Positions 1 to 9,691 of a stretch of 64,000 bases of DNA are shown piece by piece. Each line of letters opens with the position of its first letter. Position 1 is the first letter of the stretch. Source of the DNA: Vibrio zhugei. Lineage in GTDB: Bacteria; Pseudomonadota; Gammaproteobacteria; Enterobacterales; Vibrionaceae. Position numbers and translations under genes: made by a program. The stretch lies in NCBI RefSeq assembly GCF_003716875.1, contig NZ_CP033077.1:558001-622000 (forward strand). Direction: 5' to 3'. The notes under the pieces were generated by a model. The model ran no database searches. It was not told where the DNA came from and saw nothing but the letters and a program-made list of their open reading frames with translations.

Positions 1-239
1 GTGCCGTCGGCATACATATCGATGCCATCGACCACAATACGTCCTGAGCTGATCTCTTCAAGCTGGTTCAATGTTCTTAAAAAGGTCGATTTACCCGAGC
101 CGGAAGGCCCAATAATAGCGACCACTTCACCACGTTTAATATGCGCCGTGACCTGTTTGAGTGCATGGCAACCATTCGGATAGTATTTTTCAACCTGCTC
201 AACGGTGACGATATCATCACGTTCTACTTCATCAATCAC
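1..239 (-). CDS. Polar amino-acid ABC transporter ATPase, partial
   Basis: This is the N-terminal part (about 79 residues) of an ABC ATPase of the GlnQ/HisP/ArtP group; the rest lies beyond the left edge. The Walker A motif GPSGSGKST is visible, followed by FLRTLNQLEE, typical of amino-acid importers. The start is a GTG at 239-237 that overlaps the end of the permease gene by 8 bases, implying translational coupling. An AGAGG ribosome site lies about 10 bases upstream inside the permease gene. It energises the permease and binding protein encoded next to it. The substrate is not determinable from this fragment. Confidence 0.9.
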   Translation of the reverse strand, partial: MIDEVERDDIVTVEQVEKYYPNGCHALKQVTAHIKRGEVVAIIGPSGSGKSTFLRTLNQLEEISSGRIVVDGIDMYADG

Positions 240-1179
240 TGGCTGATAACCTCTTCTCTAAACGTTGAATACTCCAGGACAGGGTGCCCGTGACCACTAG
301 GTATAAAGCGGCGACCGTAAACCACACTTCAAAGGAAGCAAAGGTGCCACTGACGACTTCACGCCCTGCTTTGGTTAAGTCGGTGATAGAAATCACCGAT
401 ACCAATGAGGAGTCTTTGATTAAATTGATAAATTGGCCTGCAAGAGGGGGTAACGTTTTCTTCATTGCTTGCGGTAAAATGATGTAACGCATCGCTTTAG
501 GATAACTCATGCCCAAAGAGCGCGCGGCTTCCATTTGGCCTTTCGGAATGGCTTGAATACCGGAACGAATGATCTCGGCCACATAAGCACCCGTAAATAC
601 CGATAAAGCCACCACCCCAGCGGTGAAACGGTCAAAGTCCATCACCGTGCCAATGAAAAAGTACACGATAAAAATCTGCACAAGCAACGGCGTACCACGA
701 ATGATTTCAACATAGGTTAACGCAAAGTCTCGCGCCACTTGATTCTTAGCTATCCGCATCAAGCCAAAGATCAAGCCGAGTACAATAGCAAAGGCTAGCG
801 AGATAAAGGAGATTTCAATCGTCGTCCAGAGTCCTTTAATGATGGGACCAAATTGCCATTGTTCTATGCCAACAATCGGATCGCCTTGGTAGACCAAGTC
901 ACCATCACTGACTAGCAATTTGTCATATTTTTTAATGATCTGTGGTTTATCTTGGTAATCGAGTTTGATGACCACCTGATGATTCTTAATGCTGACGGTC
1001 CCATCGCCTTGGGCGCGTACTTGTTGGTCGGCGGTGTTGACGATGTATGGCCACAATCGTTCCCAATGCCAATTATAATTCATACTTTTAATGGACCAAC
1101 TTGTCGCCCCTATCAGTATTAGCATGAGTAAGACATAGATCGCATGTCCAGGCCAAGGTGAGGATTTAAACTTCATCAC
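232..1179 (-). CDS. Polar amino-acid ABC transporter permease
   Basis: A 315-residue inner-membrane permease of the HisM/GlnP/ArtQ family. A hydrophobic segment at residues 13-32 is followed by a periplasmic insert of about 80 residues, then the conserved permease core from about residue 115. The cytoplasmic EAA loop (EAARSLGMSYPKAMRYIILP) that docks on the ATPase is intact near residue 220. The N-terminal soluble insert makes it longer than typical 220-240-residue family members, a form seen in some Vibrio permeases. It sits between the ATPase and binding-protein genes and is probably the only permease of the system, acting as a homodimer. Confidence 0.9.
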   Translation of the reverse strand: MMKFKSSPWPGHAIYVLLMLILIGATSWSIKSMNYNWHWERLWPYIVNTADQQVRAQGDGTVSIKNHQVVIKLDYQDKPQIIKKYDKLLVSDGDLVYQGDPIVGIEQWQFGPIIKGLWTTIEISFISLAFAIVLGLIFGLMRIAKNQVARDFALTYVEIIRGTPLLVQIFIVYFFIGTVMDFDRFTAGVVALSVFTGAYVAEIIRSGIQAIPKGQMEAARSLGMSYPKAMRYIILPQAMKKTLPPLAGQFINLIKDSSLVSVISITDLTKAGREVVSGTFASFEVWFTVAALYLVVTGTLSWSIQRLEKRLSASD

Positions 1180-1245
1180 TCGCTTCTCTTTTTTATTATG
1201 AATAAAGGGGGAATGATGCCATTACCCCCTCGGCTATTACGGAGT

Positions 1246-2058
1246 TTACTGAACGTTTTTCAACCACTTAGTCGATTTAAACCATTTATCATAGATACGA
1301 TCATAAGTTCCATCCCCTTTGATTTGGCGTAAATAGCCATTCAAAAAGTTCAAGAAATTCGGATCATTTTGACGAACGGCCCATCCCAGAGGTTCATAAG
1401 TAAATGGCTTGCTTATGTGTGTGACTTTGCCTTTGTGTTGCGCGGCATAAATTGAGTTGTATGGGAAGTCATAAATAAAGGCGTCCGCTTTGCCATTTTG
1501 TACCTGCATTACGCCGTCGACTTCGGTTTCGAAGAGGTCCAACTTCGCTTTGGGTAAGTAGCGCTTCGTTGCTTGCGCACCAGTCGTCCCCAATTTGCTG
1601 GCAATGGTATATTGCGGATCGTTAAGATCTCGGTAGCTCTTTACTTTCCCTTTCAATTTATTGGAAAGAATAATGGATTGACCAATCACGATGTAAGGCT
1701 GCGCAAAGTTCACTTTGACGTTCCGTTTTGGCGTAATCGTCATACCCGCCATAATGATGTCACATTTGTTGGTTTGCAGTGCAGGTATAATGCCATCCCA
1801 AGCGGTGTTAACAGGTTCATATTTGACGCCTATCGACCGTGCCATATGCTTGGCCACGTCAATATCAAAGCCAACAAAACGGCCATCTTTCGATTTCATC
1901 TCAAACGGCATGTAACCCGCATCAAAACACACCCGCAATTTCCCCGAATTCAACACCTGTTCGAGTGTCGAGGTTTCTGTGGCGCCTGCCTGCCCTGCTG
2001 CCAATAGTGAGCAAGTCATCGCAACCCCAGTTAATGTGGCTTTCATCCAAGTATTCAT
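1246..2058 (-). CDS. Amino-acid ABC transporter periplasmic binding protein
   Basis: A 270-residue extracytoplasmic solute-binding protein of family 3 (HisJ/GlnH/FliY type). The first 26 residues form a Sec signal peptide ending near AGQAGA. The family signature GFDIDVAKHMA lies near residue 65, and the AWDGIIPALQTNKCDIIMAG block follows. It delivers a polar amino acid to the adjoining permease. An AAGGGA ribosome site precedes the ATG. It is the promoter-proximal gene of the three-gene importer, and its promoter should lie in 2059-2280. Substrate specificity cannot be set from motifs alone. Confidence 0.92.
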   Translation of the reverse strand: MNTWMKATLTGVAMTCSLLAAGQAGATETSTLEQVLNSGKLRVCFDAGYMPFEMKSKDGRFVGFDIDVAKHMARSIGVKYEPVNTAWDGIIPALQTNKCDIIMAGMTITPKRNVKVNFAQPYIVIGQSIILSNKLKGKVKSYRDLNDPQYTIASKLGTTGAQATKRYLPKAKLDLFETEVDGVMQVQNGKADAFIYDFPYNSIYAAQHKGKVTHISKPFTYEPLGWAVRQNDPNFLNFLNGYLRQIKGDGTYDRIYDKWFKSTKWLKNVQ

Positions 2059-2281
2059 AGTATCCCTTCTAGTGTCTTTCCAATTATCGCATCGCTATTC
2101 CTATAACGATGAGCATCACGACTTAATTCAGTAGGTGAATAAATCGCCTAGCTTTGATAATGCGCGATCTCCTCCCTATTTTTCAACTTTTTATTTTGGT
2201 TATGTTGTTACTAAATGACATCGTACGTCTAAAAAAATAGGATGTCCAGACGTCTATACGTTTTATTTTTCTTCTTGGCAT

Positions 2282-2305
2282 AAAAAAACCCGGCCGAGGC
2301 CGGGT
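2282..2305 (-). terminator. Rho-independent terminator of the agmatinase-like gene
   Basis: A perfect 8-bp stem ACCCGGCC/GGCCGGGT with a two-base loop, followed on the minus strand by a run of seven T. It lies about 25 bases past the stop of the agmatinase-like gene and separates it from the amino-acid importer operon. Confidence 0.9.
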
Positions 2306-2330
2306 ATCTACGTCACAGGTTCACATCGCG

Positions 2331-3269
2331 CTATTTAGCTGATGTAAGCGGGGGACGGGAAGAAGCCCAACAATAGAGCCACTCTAGGGCTACCGTTGCC
2401 GCCGCAAGCGAGGTAATGTCACTGGTGTCGTAAGGCGGCGACACTTCAGTAATGTCTAAACCAATCATATTAATGCTGCGTAATTCTCGGATCACTTTGA
2501 GCACTTTATCTGACGTCAAGCCACCGATCGCCGGAGCCCCTGTGCCCGGTGCATACGCCGGATCCAAACACCCAATATCAAACGTGACGTACGTTGGTCT
2601 ATCGCCCACGACCGCGAGAATCTGCGCCGCAATATCTTCGGCAGAGAGATCATTAGCCTCCATCGCATTGATCACATTAAATGGATGCGTGTCGACCTTG
2701 AACGCTGTGCGAATGCCCACTTGGATGGTATGTTTGGGCGAAATGAGCCCTTCTTTCGGCGCATGATGGAAAATCGTGCGATGATCGTAGGTACTGCCTA
2801 CGAGGCGGTTATTGGTATGGGCACCAAAATGAATCAACGCCATCTCGCCGAAATGTTTGGCGCACGCCCTCAAAATCGGCAATGTCATATAATGATCGCC
2901 CCCCAAGGCGACGACCAATTTATTCGCTTTGACCAAATCACTGACCGAATCTTCTAAACGATAGGTAAAATCTTCTGCGTCACCGTAGTCAAATACCACA
3001 TCACCAATATCAATCAATGATGCACGTTCCTGTAAGCTGAATTCCCAAGGAAACTTTTTCTCTTCCCATACTAAGTTAAGTGAGGCCTTACGAATGGCTT
3101 CTGGCCCTAAACGTGCGCCCGGACGACCGCAGGTGGCAAGATCCGAGGGCACGCCCAAAATGACGACGTTTTCTGGATCCTCAATCGGATTAACTCGATA
3201 CGGTGCTCGCAAAAACGTCATGCCATTCGAATAAAGCGAATAATCGTTTTTGGTGAACAAATCATTCAT
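2331..3269 (-). CDS. Agmatinase/ureohydrolase-family protein with altered metal site
   Basis: A 312-residue protein of the arginase/agmatinase (ureohydrolase) family, whose members hydrolyse guanidino compounds such as agmatine to putrescine and urea with two Mn(II) ions. The fold signatures are present: GGDH (H126), HFGAHTNN (147-154), FDIGCLDP (230-237) and PGTGAPAIGG. However, three of the six canonical metal-ligand aspartates are replaced: G149, N153 and G233 stand where E. coli SpeB has D149, D153 and D232. H126, H151 and D231 remain. I checked the codons (GGT, AAT, GGG). The ATG at 3269 is preferred over a TTG upstream because AGAAGGA sits six bases before it. It may be a pseudo-enzyme, or bind metal differently. 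No decarboxylase gene is adjacent. Confidence 0.85.
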   Translation of the reverse strand: MNDLFTKNDYSLYSNGMTFLRAPYRVNPIEDPENVVILGVPSDLATCGRPGARLGPEAIRKASLNLVWEEKKFPWEFSLQERASLIDIGDVVFDYGDAEDFTYRLEDSVSDLVKANKLVVALGGDHYMTLPILRACAKHFGEMALIHFGAHTNNRLVGSTYDHRTIFHHAPKEGLISPKHTIQVGIRTAFKVDTHPFNVINAMEANDLSAEDIAAQILAVVGDRPTYVTFDIGCLDPAYAPGTGAPAIGGLTSDKVLKVIRELRSINMIGLDITEVSPPYDTSDITSLAAATVALEWLYCWASSRPPLTSAK

Positions 3270-3455
3270 AACGAATCCTTCTCTAAACAGTTCTGTGTTC
3301 AAGTGACTGGTGGGGTGTTCTGATGAGTATAGGTGGCAATTAAATGCGATTAACTCGGCTTATCTTTTCTTTGTTCGTTTACGCACAGTACGCGAGAAAA
3401 TCAATAGAATTTGTGATGCAAGGCACAGGAAATTAACGACATGTTGGTCACTTAC

Positions 3456-3496
3456 ACAAAAAAAACAGCAACGTCATCGTTGATGGCGTTGCTGTT
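3456..3496 (-). terminator. Rho-independent terminator of the TPR gene
   Basis: A 15-bp stem (3464-3478 with 3482-3496, one G-T pair) and three-base loop. On the minus strand it is followed by eight T. It lies just past the downstream TPR-protein gene and would end its transcript. Confidence 0.9.
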
Positions 3497-3514
3497 TTGT
3501 TGAGTCTGTTCCAA

Positions 3515-4489
3515 TCAAGGGCGATCACACGCTCGCGGTCTTACCGTAACCCACGAGCAAGCCCTGCTGAATGTGACACTACAATTTATTGTCGTTTTCC
3601 TCACCATTAATCCAAGCATCGAATTTTTGTTGCCATATAAAGACTCAAAATCGCTTTCTTCAAGAATGGCATCGCGCAGCGATGGACTGGTAATCACTGC
3701 TCGCTGCAGATCTTCAACCGCTTGATCTTCGGCGCCTAAACGTGCGTAGGCACACGCTCGTTGGTACAACGCAGGGCCATTATTTTCATCGAGCTCTAGC
3801 ACTCGGTTACATAAACTCAACGCCCAGTGATACTCATCGATTTCCATCACAGCATCGGCTTTATAAGTCAAAGCTTCTAAATCGCCCGGACGAATTTTTA
3901 AAATCTCATCATACACTTCAACCCGCTGATCAGGGGTTTGTACACTCTGCGCCCTCAACCATAAGTTATGGATTTCATTAATAATTTCGATTTCTCGGTT
4001 GTTTTCCGTAATAATACGGGTTTTACGCTTCAAATCGCGCTCAAGCGCCAAGAATTTCTTTTCGTACTCCTGAGCGATTTTATTCAAACGCTTATCCGCC
4101 ATTTCCCGCGTATTCACCTTCACTTCTCGTAATGAGTGCCATCCAATTAAGGCAATCAACGAAGCCACACCAGCAATAATATAAAAGAAATACGTCACTG
4201 TTACATTCGCGTAGTTCATCGACTTATCTGCGACGTCGAGCTCGCGATCGGTGATTTGAATGGTTAAACGCCGTTCTAAGTCCTGTTGATCCTGCCTTAA
4301 AGATTTGAGTTCATCTAAGACATAGCGTTCCATCAGTGGCTTCTCAAGCATAGGGATTGAAGTCGAGCTCTTCTGCTTGGCTTGCTGCGTCTGTGTACTT
4401 TGAGTATCAGCCATAACAAAGGTTGTACTCATGACGACACACACTAGAAATAAAATGACACGTTTTACCACAACGTTACTCCTCGTCAT
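3515..4489 (-). CDS. Membrane-anchored TPR protein, probable C-terminal frameshift
   Basis: As read, 324 residues: a signal peptide or anchor at residues 9-27, a coiled coil around 60-80, a membrane segment at about 98-118 followed by a charged helix, then TPR-like repeats from about 185 to 285. It probably acts as an envelope scaffold; no specific function is recognised. The last 35 residues are Arg/Cys-rich and unlike the rest. A shift of one base at the A5 run on the coding strand (complement of 3624-3628) gives instead an acidic tail ending FDAWINGEENDNKL and a stop at 3579. So the real gene probably ends at 3579, and the present sequence carries a one-base deletion or a sequencing error in the homopolymer. 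Confidence 0.75.
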   Translation of the reverse strand: MTRSNVVVKRVILFLVCVVMSTTFVMADTQSTQTQQAKQKSSTSIPMLEKPLMERYVLDELKSLRQDQQDLERRLTIQITDRELDVADKSMNYANVTVTYFFYIIAGVASLIALIGWHSLREVKVNTREMADKRLNKIAQEYEKKFLALERDLKRKTRIITENNREIEIINEIHNLWLRAQSVQTPDQRVEVYDEILKIRPGDLEALTYKADAVMEIDEYHWALSLCNRVLELDENNGPALYQRACAYARLGAEDQAVEDLQRAVITSPSLRDAILEESDFESLYGNKNSMLGLMVRKTTINCSVTFSRACSWVTVRPRACDRP

Positions 4490-4925
4490 TGACGATGGTT
4501 TGGGATATCAGCCTATCTATCTGGCTGGGTGATACTGAACCCATGCGTTATTAGCACAGTGAATAGCTTACCGTAACTTGACCCTCATTTTTTATCATTT
4601 TATTCACTCATAAAAAAGGAAATTAACCTATTTATTGTGATGTTCAACAAGATTCATGAGTTGAATATTCAAGAAAAAATAGTTAGAGTTCTAATGTATA
4701 AATATTAATCACCACTCACAAGATAGATTTTATTATCGATAAAAATGGCGCATAAATCGATAGTTAGAAGAAAAAATCCTTATTTTATGTACCTGCGCCT
4801 ATTTTAGGCCTCTAATAACAATTAGACACCTAATTATTTAATGTGTGTAAATGGACAATCCTAGTGTAGGACTATCGCGTACTAGGAGAACATCACACCC
4901 GTTTATTGACCTAAATAGGAGTTCA
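4490..4925. promoter_or_regulatory. Divergent A+T-rich promoter region
   Basis: This 436-base stretch separates the TPR gene (leftward) from the orphan proX (rightward). It is A+T-rich, has no credible coding region, and must hold both promoters. I see no riboswitch, terminator or clear operator. A good ribosome site AGGAG lies at 4917-4921. Confidence 0.5.
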
Positions 4926-5930
4926 ATGATGAACCTTAATGTCACCAAAATCCTTACACTGCTCATCAGTATGTCGTACGCCACTCTCAGTATAGCCCAA
5001 ACCATGCCCGGCAAAGGCGTGACCGTGCAACCCGTTCAATCCCCGATTCCTGAAGAAACCTTTCAAACACTGGTTGTATCCAAAGCTCTCGAACAACTCG
5101 GTTATAACGTTAAACCCATTCAACAAGTCGACTACAATGTCGCGTACACCTCCATCGCCAATAACGATGCAACGTTTATGGCGGTGAACTGGGATCCACT
5201 CCATACCGATAAATATCAAAAAGCCGGAGGCGATAACGTCTTTTATCGTAAAGGCTACCTGATGAAAGGCGCGGCTCAAGGGTACCTAATCGATAAAAAA
5301 ACGGCGGATAAGTATCACATTACCAATATAGAACAAATGAAAGACCCAAAGATTGCCAAACTTTTTGACGCGAATGGTGACGGCAAAGCGGACATGACAG
5401 GGTGTACCCCTGGTTGGGGGTGTGAAACGGTCATTGAGCATCAAATGAAGGCGTATGGTTTACGTGACATTGTCACAGTAAACCAAGGACAATATTCTGC
5501 GATCATTGCCAATACCATTGAGCGCTTTAAAAAAGGCAAACCGGTTTTTTATTATACTTGGACACCGTATTGGGTGAGTGGTGTGATGGTACCGGGAAAA
5601 GATGTGGTCTGGCTGCAAGTCCCTTTCTCCTCACTACCGGGCAAACGTAGCAACATTGATACAACGTTACCCAACGGTAAAAACTATGGTTTTCAAACCA
5701 ACAGTCTACGTATTGTCGCTAACAAAAAATTTGCTCAAGATAACCCAGCAGCCGCAAAACTGTTTGCCATCATGCAGATCAATATTAATGACGTGAGTGC
5801 AGAAAACTCTATGATTGCTAAGGGCGAGAGCTCAGATGCGGCAATACAAGCCCACGCTGATGGATGGATCAAGTCCCATCAAAAAATGTTCAATCAGTGG
5901 CTTAAAACCGCTCGCCAAGCCGCACAATAA
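4926..5930 (+). CDS. proX: Orphan glycine betaine-binding protein (ProX paralogue)
   Basis: A 334-residue periplasmic binding protein of the ProX family, which captures glycine betaine or proline betaine for ProVW. A signal peptide ends near SIAQ. Ligand-box aromatics recur as in the second copy: [15 protein letters not shown] and YYTWTPYWV. Long blocks are identical to the ProX encoded at 8634-9641, so the two are paralogues. AGGAG at 4917-4921 supports ATG at 4926 or 4929. It has its own terminator, so it is transcribed apart from proVWX although it lies just upstream. It probably supplies ProVW with a second binding protein of different affinity or specificity (inference). Confidence 0.9.
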   Translation: MMNLNVTKILTLLISMSYATLSIAQTMPGKGVTVQPVQSPIPEETFQTLVVSKALEQLGYNVKPIQQVDYNVAYTSIANNDATFMAVNWDPLHTDKYQKAGGDNVFYRKGYLMKGAAQGYLIDKKTADKYHITNIEQMKDPKIAKLFDANGDGKADMTGCTPGWGCETVIEHQMKAYGLRDIVTVNQGQYSAIIANTIERFKKGKPVFYYTWTPYWVSGVMVPGKDVVWLQVPFSSLPGKRSNIDTTLPNGKNYGFQTNSLRIVANKKFAQDNPAAAKLFAIMQININDVSAENSMIAKGESSDAAIQAHADGWIKSHQKMFNQWLKTARQAAQ

Positions 5931-5954
5931 TCGTAAGCAAAACAACAACGATTC

Positions 5955-6000
5955 TTTGCAACGCAAACGGCCGCTGGAGCGGCCGTTTTTGCGTTGCAAA
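5955..6000 (+). terminator. Long-stem terminator after orphan proX
   Basis: A near-perfect inverted repeat of about 21 bp (5955-5975 with 5978-6000) whose inner part is the GC-rich AACGGCCGCT/AGCGGCCGTT followed by a T run inside the outer stem. It ends the orphan proX transcript. Confidence 0.85.
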
Positions 6001-6322
6001 ACCGATCCTAAGTGAGCGCCTTGTCATCGCTGAGTGCTCTTTTCGCCTTCCATTTTGCGCGCCTGCTCCCACCGACATTGTCGCACTTTAATCCTCATCA
6101 TCTTTTTCTCAAAAACAATTAAATTCCACACAAAACATTATTACTCGAAATATTTTTATCCTATTAATTACAATTTACTACCCCTTAAAATCATATATTT
6201 ACACGATTAAAGCATTGATATGTGACCTCTATCACCTTGCAATCCCCCAAAATAATATTTAGTGTACTATATAAATCAGGTAGCAAATGCACTGCACAGT
6301 AACGACAACAAAGGAAATTATT
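6001..6322 (+). promoter_or_regulatory. proVWX upstream regulatory region
   Basis: A 322-base, very A+T-rich stretch without a gene, ahead of proV. It presumably carries the osmoregulated promoter. A TTGCAA at 6237-6242 is a possible -35 element, but no convincing -10 with 17-base spacing stands out. The ribosome site AAGGAA lies at 6311-6315, about eight bases before the ATG. Confidence 0.45.
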
Positions 6323-7510
6323 ATGTCGACTATGTTAGAAGTGAAAAACCTCTACAAGGTGTTTGGCGATCGGCCAGAGGACGCATTTCCACTACTGCAG
6401 AAAGGATTAGATAAGGATCAAATCTTTGAGCAAACTGGCTTAACTGTCGGGGTAAAGGATGTGTCTCTCACCATTAATGAAGGTGAAATTTTCGTTATCA
6501 TGGGGTTATCCGGTTCCGGTAAATCCACTCTTGTCCGTCTTCTCAACCGTCTTATCGAACCGACTCAAGGCGAAGTCCTACTGCACAATCAAGACATCGC
6601 TAAAATGAGCGATGAACAACTGCGTGAAGTACGACGTAAAAAAATATCGATGGTTTTCCAGAACTTTGCACTCATGCCACATATGACGGTTATCGAAAAT
6701 ACCGCCTTCGGCTTGGAGTTAGATGGTGTGCCTGAAGATACTCGTCTGCCCATCGCGCGTCGTGCCCTTGCACGGGTCGGCTTAGAAGCCAATAGCGATT
6801 CATACCCAGATGAACTTTCTGGTGGTATGAAACAGCGTGTCGGTCTCGCCCGCGCGTTGACCAATGACCCCGATATCCTGCTCATGGACGAAGCATTCTC
6901 GGCACTTGACCCGTTAATTCGAACCGAAATGCAAGATGAATTGATTCGTCTCCAAAACGATGACCAACGCACCATTGTCTTTATTTCTCACGATTTGGAT
7001 GAAGCAATGCGCATTGGTGATCGTATTGCCATCATGCAAGATGGTGTTGTGGTTCAGGTGGGTACCCCAGATGAAATCCTCCATGACCCAGCCAACGACT
7101 ATGTCGAATCTTTCTTCCGCGGCGTTAACGTTGCGTCGGTTTACAGCGCTAAAGACATTGCGCGCAAACGCCCCAGTGCCGTCTTTAAAAAACACGATAA
7201 CGAAGGGCCAGCCGCAGCAATGCAACTGTTACTGGATAGCGATCGTGACTATGGCATCGTGGTCGACCGTTCGAATCACTATACGGGCATCGTCTCAATC
7301 GAGTCGTTGAAAGAAGCCAAACGCAATAACGACACACTCACTAACGCCTTGCTACCTGATACGATTTGTATTGATCCCGACGTCTCCGTATCCGATTTAA
7401 TCGGTCAAGTTGCCTCAGTCCCTTACGCGGTGCCAGTCGTCGATCCCACAGGCAAATACTACGGCGTAATTACAAAATCTCGTTTGTTGCAAACTTTAGA
7501 TAGGGAATAA
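6323..7510 (+). CDS. proV: Glycine betaine/proline betaine ABC transporter ATPase ProV
   Basis: A 395-residue cytoplasmic ATPase of the osmoprotectant ABC importer ProVWX. Visible are Walker [11 protein letters not shown]-loop [10 protein letters not shown], signature [15 protein letters not shown], Walker [14 protein letters not shown] and the switch His in FISHDLDEA. Residues beyond about 275 form a pair of CBS domains, which in this family sense ionic strength or nucleotides. ATG 6323 was chosen over an ATG 36 bases upstream because AAGGAAATTATT immediately precedes it. proW follows after two bases, so the genes form one operon. Confidence 0.95.
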   Translation: MSTMLEVKNLYKVFGDRPEDAFPLLQKGLDKDQIFEQTGLTVGVKDVSLTINEGEIFVIMGLSGSGKSTLVRLLNRLIEPTQGEVLLHNQDIAKMSDEQLREVRRKKISMVFQNFALMPHMTVIENTAFGLELDGVPEDTRLPIARRALARVGLEANSDSYPDELSGGMKQRVGLARALTNDPDILLMDEAFSALDPLIRTEMQDELIRLQNDDQRTIVFISHDLDEAMRIGDRIAIMQDGVVVQVGTPDEILHDPANDYVESFFRGVNVASVYSAKDIARKRPSAVFKKHDNEGPAAAMQLLLDSDRDYGIVVDRSNHYTGIVSIESLKEAKRNNDTLTNALLPDTICIDPDVSVSDLIGQVASVPYAVPVVDPTGKYYGVITKSRLLQTLDRE

Positions 7511-7512
7511 TC

Positions 7513-8637
7513 ATGACTGCTGAAACCACACAAAATGCTGCAAGCGCAGCGGATCCATGGAGTACAACCGCAACACAAGCAGCGTCGAGCTCTGATCCTT
7601 GGGGAACCGCCAATGCTGCGGCCTCTTCTGCCCAACCCACTGCCGATTGGCTCAATGCCACGCCGACAGAGACGCATTTTAGCTTTCTCCACCCATTCAA
7701 AGATGCCATCATCCCTTTTGATCATTGGGTAGAAACCGCACTTAACTGGTTGGTCTCCCATGGCCGTCCGGTATTCCAAGCCATTCGCGTCCCGATCGAT
7801 TTTATTTTAACTTCGTTTCAAACGGCACTGGAATCCACGCCTGCCCCCATCATGATTTTATTGCTCTGTCTGATCACTTGGCAATTTGCCGGACGTCGCC
7901 TTGGGCTGGCCTCACTCGTGTCACTGGTTGTGATTGGTTTAATTGGTGCTTGGGCTCAGGCAATGATCACGTTATCGCTGGTCATGACGTCTGTGTTCTT
8001 CTGTCTACTCATTGGACTGCCGCTGGGAATATGGCTTGCCAGGAGTGATAACGCCGCCCGAATCGTCAGACCGATCCTCGATGCGATGCAAACAACCCCA
8101 GCCTTTGTGTACTTGGTCCCCATCGTCATGCTGTTTGGTATCGGTAATGTTCCTGGTGTTGTGGTCACCATTATTTTCGCACTGCCACCGATTGTTCGTT
8201 TAACCATTCTCGGTATTCAACATGTTCCAGAAGAGCTCATCGAAGCCGGTCATGCCTTCGGAGCCAGCCCGAAACAAATGCTATATCGCATTCAATTGCC
8301 ATTAGCGATGCCAACCATCATGGCAGGCGTCAACCAAACACTCATGCTGTCACTCTCTATGGTGGTGATCGCGTCAATGATCGCGGTAGGTGGTCTCGGA
8401 CAAATGGTACTTCGTGGTATCGGCCGATTGGATATGGGGCTCGCCTCTGTCGGTGGTTTGGGCATCGTTATTCTCGCCATCTTATTAGACCGTATTACGC
8501 AAAGTGTCGGTGAAAGTAACCGAGACACGAAAACACGTTGGTATGAATCCGGTCCTGTATCGATTTTTGTTCGCAAGAAAAAATCGACGACGGAAAAAAA
8601 CACCAATACGCAAGAAACATTAGGAGAATCAAAATGA
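7513..8637 (+). CDS. proW: Glycine betaine ABC transporter permease ProW
   Basis: A 374-residue inner-membrane permease. A Gln/Ala/Ser-rich N-terminal tail of about 70 residues precedes the membrane core, as in E. coli ProW. The EAA-type coupling loop [20 protein letters not shown] lies near residue 240, followed by [20 protein letters not shown]. It forms the translocation pore for betaines, driven by ProV. It starts two bases after proV and its stop overlaps the ATG of proX by 4 bases, so translation is coupled. Confidence 0.95.
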   Translation: MTAETTQNAASAADPWSTTATQAASSSDPWGTANAAASSAQPTADWLNATPTETHFSFLHPFKDAIIPFDHWVETALNWLVSHGRPVFQAIRVPIDFILTSFQTALESTPAPIMILLLCLITWQFAGRRLGLASLVSLVVIGLIGAWAQAMITLSLVMTSVFFCLLIGLPLGIWLARSDNAARIVRPILDAMQTTPAFVYLVPIVMLFGIGNVPGVVVTIIFALPPIVRLTILGIQHVPEELIEAGHAFGASPKQMLYRIQLPLAMPTIMAGVNQTLMLSLSMVVIASMIAVGGLGQMVLRGIGRLDMGLASVGGLGIVILAILLDRITQSVGESNRDTKTRWYESGPVSIFVRKKKSTTEKNTNTQETLGESK

Positions 8638-9641
8638 GACATTCATGGAAGATAGCCCTTACGGCGGGCTTAGCAATGACATCCACATTGTCAACAGCGG
8701 CCTTCGCTGATGAGTTACCAGGTAAAGGCATCAAAGTGCAACCCGTGCAATCGACCATTGCCGAAGAAACCTTTCAAACGCTGATTGTGAATAAAGCGAT
8801 GGAAAAACTGGGTTACGATGTTTTGCCAACAAAACAAGTCGATTATAACGTCGCATATACCTCCATTGCGGAAGGAGATGCCACCTATATGGCGACCAGT
8901 TGGGAGCCATTACATGATGGAAAATATGCCAAAGCTGGCGGTGATAAGAAGTTCTATCGCGAAGGAACGTACGTGACGGGCGCGGCTCAAGGTTATTTGA
9001 TTGATAAAAAAACCGCAGACAAATACCACATCACCAATATCAAGCAATTTCAAGATCCGAAAATTGCCAAATTGTTTGATGCCAATGGTAATGGAAAAGC
9101 GGATTTATCTGGATGTAATCCAGGTTGGGGCTGTGAAACCGCCATTGAGCACCATCTGGATGCCTACAAACTGCGTAAAACCGTCGAAGATAACCAAGGC
9201 CAATATGCGACCATTATGGCTGATACCATTGCACGCTATAGAAAGGGGCAACCCATTTTTTACTACACATGGACGCCTTATTGGGTAAGTGGTGTGCTGG
9301 TTCCGGGTAAAGACGTCGTGTGGTTACAAGTACCATTCTCAGCCGTTGCCGGTAAACCGAATTTATCGACAAAATTGCCTAACGGTAAAAACTACGGTTT
9401 CCCAATGAACGTTGAGAAAATCGTAGCGAACAAGAAATTTGCGCAAAACAATCCTGCGGCAGCGGAGCTGTTCAAAGAAATGAAGTTAAGCATCAACGAC
9501 ATCAATGCAGAGAATATGATGATGCGTAAAGGCCACGGTTCAAAACGTGATATTGAAGCACACGCGAATGGTTGGATCAAAGCTCATCAAAAAACCTTTG
9601 ATGGATGGATTAAAGCAGCTAAGCAAGCCGCTGCTAACTAA
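8634..9641 (+). CDS. proX: Glycine betaine-binding periplasmic protein ProX
   Basis: A 335-residue binding protein of the ProU system. The signal peptide ends at AAFA. Ligand-binding aromatic positions are in [19 protein letters not shown] and [11 protein letters not shown], with the two Cys expected to form a disulphide. It completes the proVWX operon and overlaps proW by four bases. A second ProX is encoded at 4926-5930 with long identical blocks. Confidence 0.95.
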   Translation: MRHSWKIALTAGLAMTSTLSTAAFADELPGKGIKVQPVQSTIAEETFQTLIVNKAMEKLGYDVLPTKQVDYNVAYTSIAEGDATYMATSWEPLHDGKYAKAGGDKKFYREGTYVTGAAQGYLIDKKTADKYHITNIKQFQDPKIAKLFDANGNGKADLSGCNPGWGCETAIEHHLDAYKLRKTVEDNQGQYATIMADTIARYRKGQPIFYYTWTPYWVSGVLVPGKDVVWLQVPFSAVAGKPNLSTKLPNGKNYGFPMNVEKIVANKKFAQNNPAAAELFKEMKLSINDINAENMMMRKGHGSKRDIEAHANGWIKAHQKTFDGWIKAAKQAAAN

Positions 9642-9649
9642 GCATGTTA

Positions 9650-9668
9650 GGGCTGGTATATCCAGCCC
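9650..9668 (+). terminator. Hairpin between proX and the MarR-family gene
   Basis: A 7-bp GC-rich stem GGGCTGG/CCAGCCC with five-base loop, only a few bases past the proX stop. No T run follows, so it may be an mRNA-stabilising or attenuating hairpin that lowers expression of the downstream regulator rather than a full terminator. Confidence 0.5.
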
Positions 9669-9691
9669 CCTTACTGACATAGGAGATGGGT

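Noticed and set aside
9686..9691. ATG at 9686 as regulator start
   Set aside because: AGGAG abuts it with no spacing; the TTG two codons later has a six-base spacing. Still possible, so stated as uncertain.
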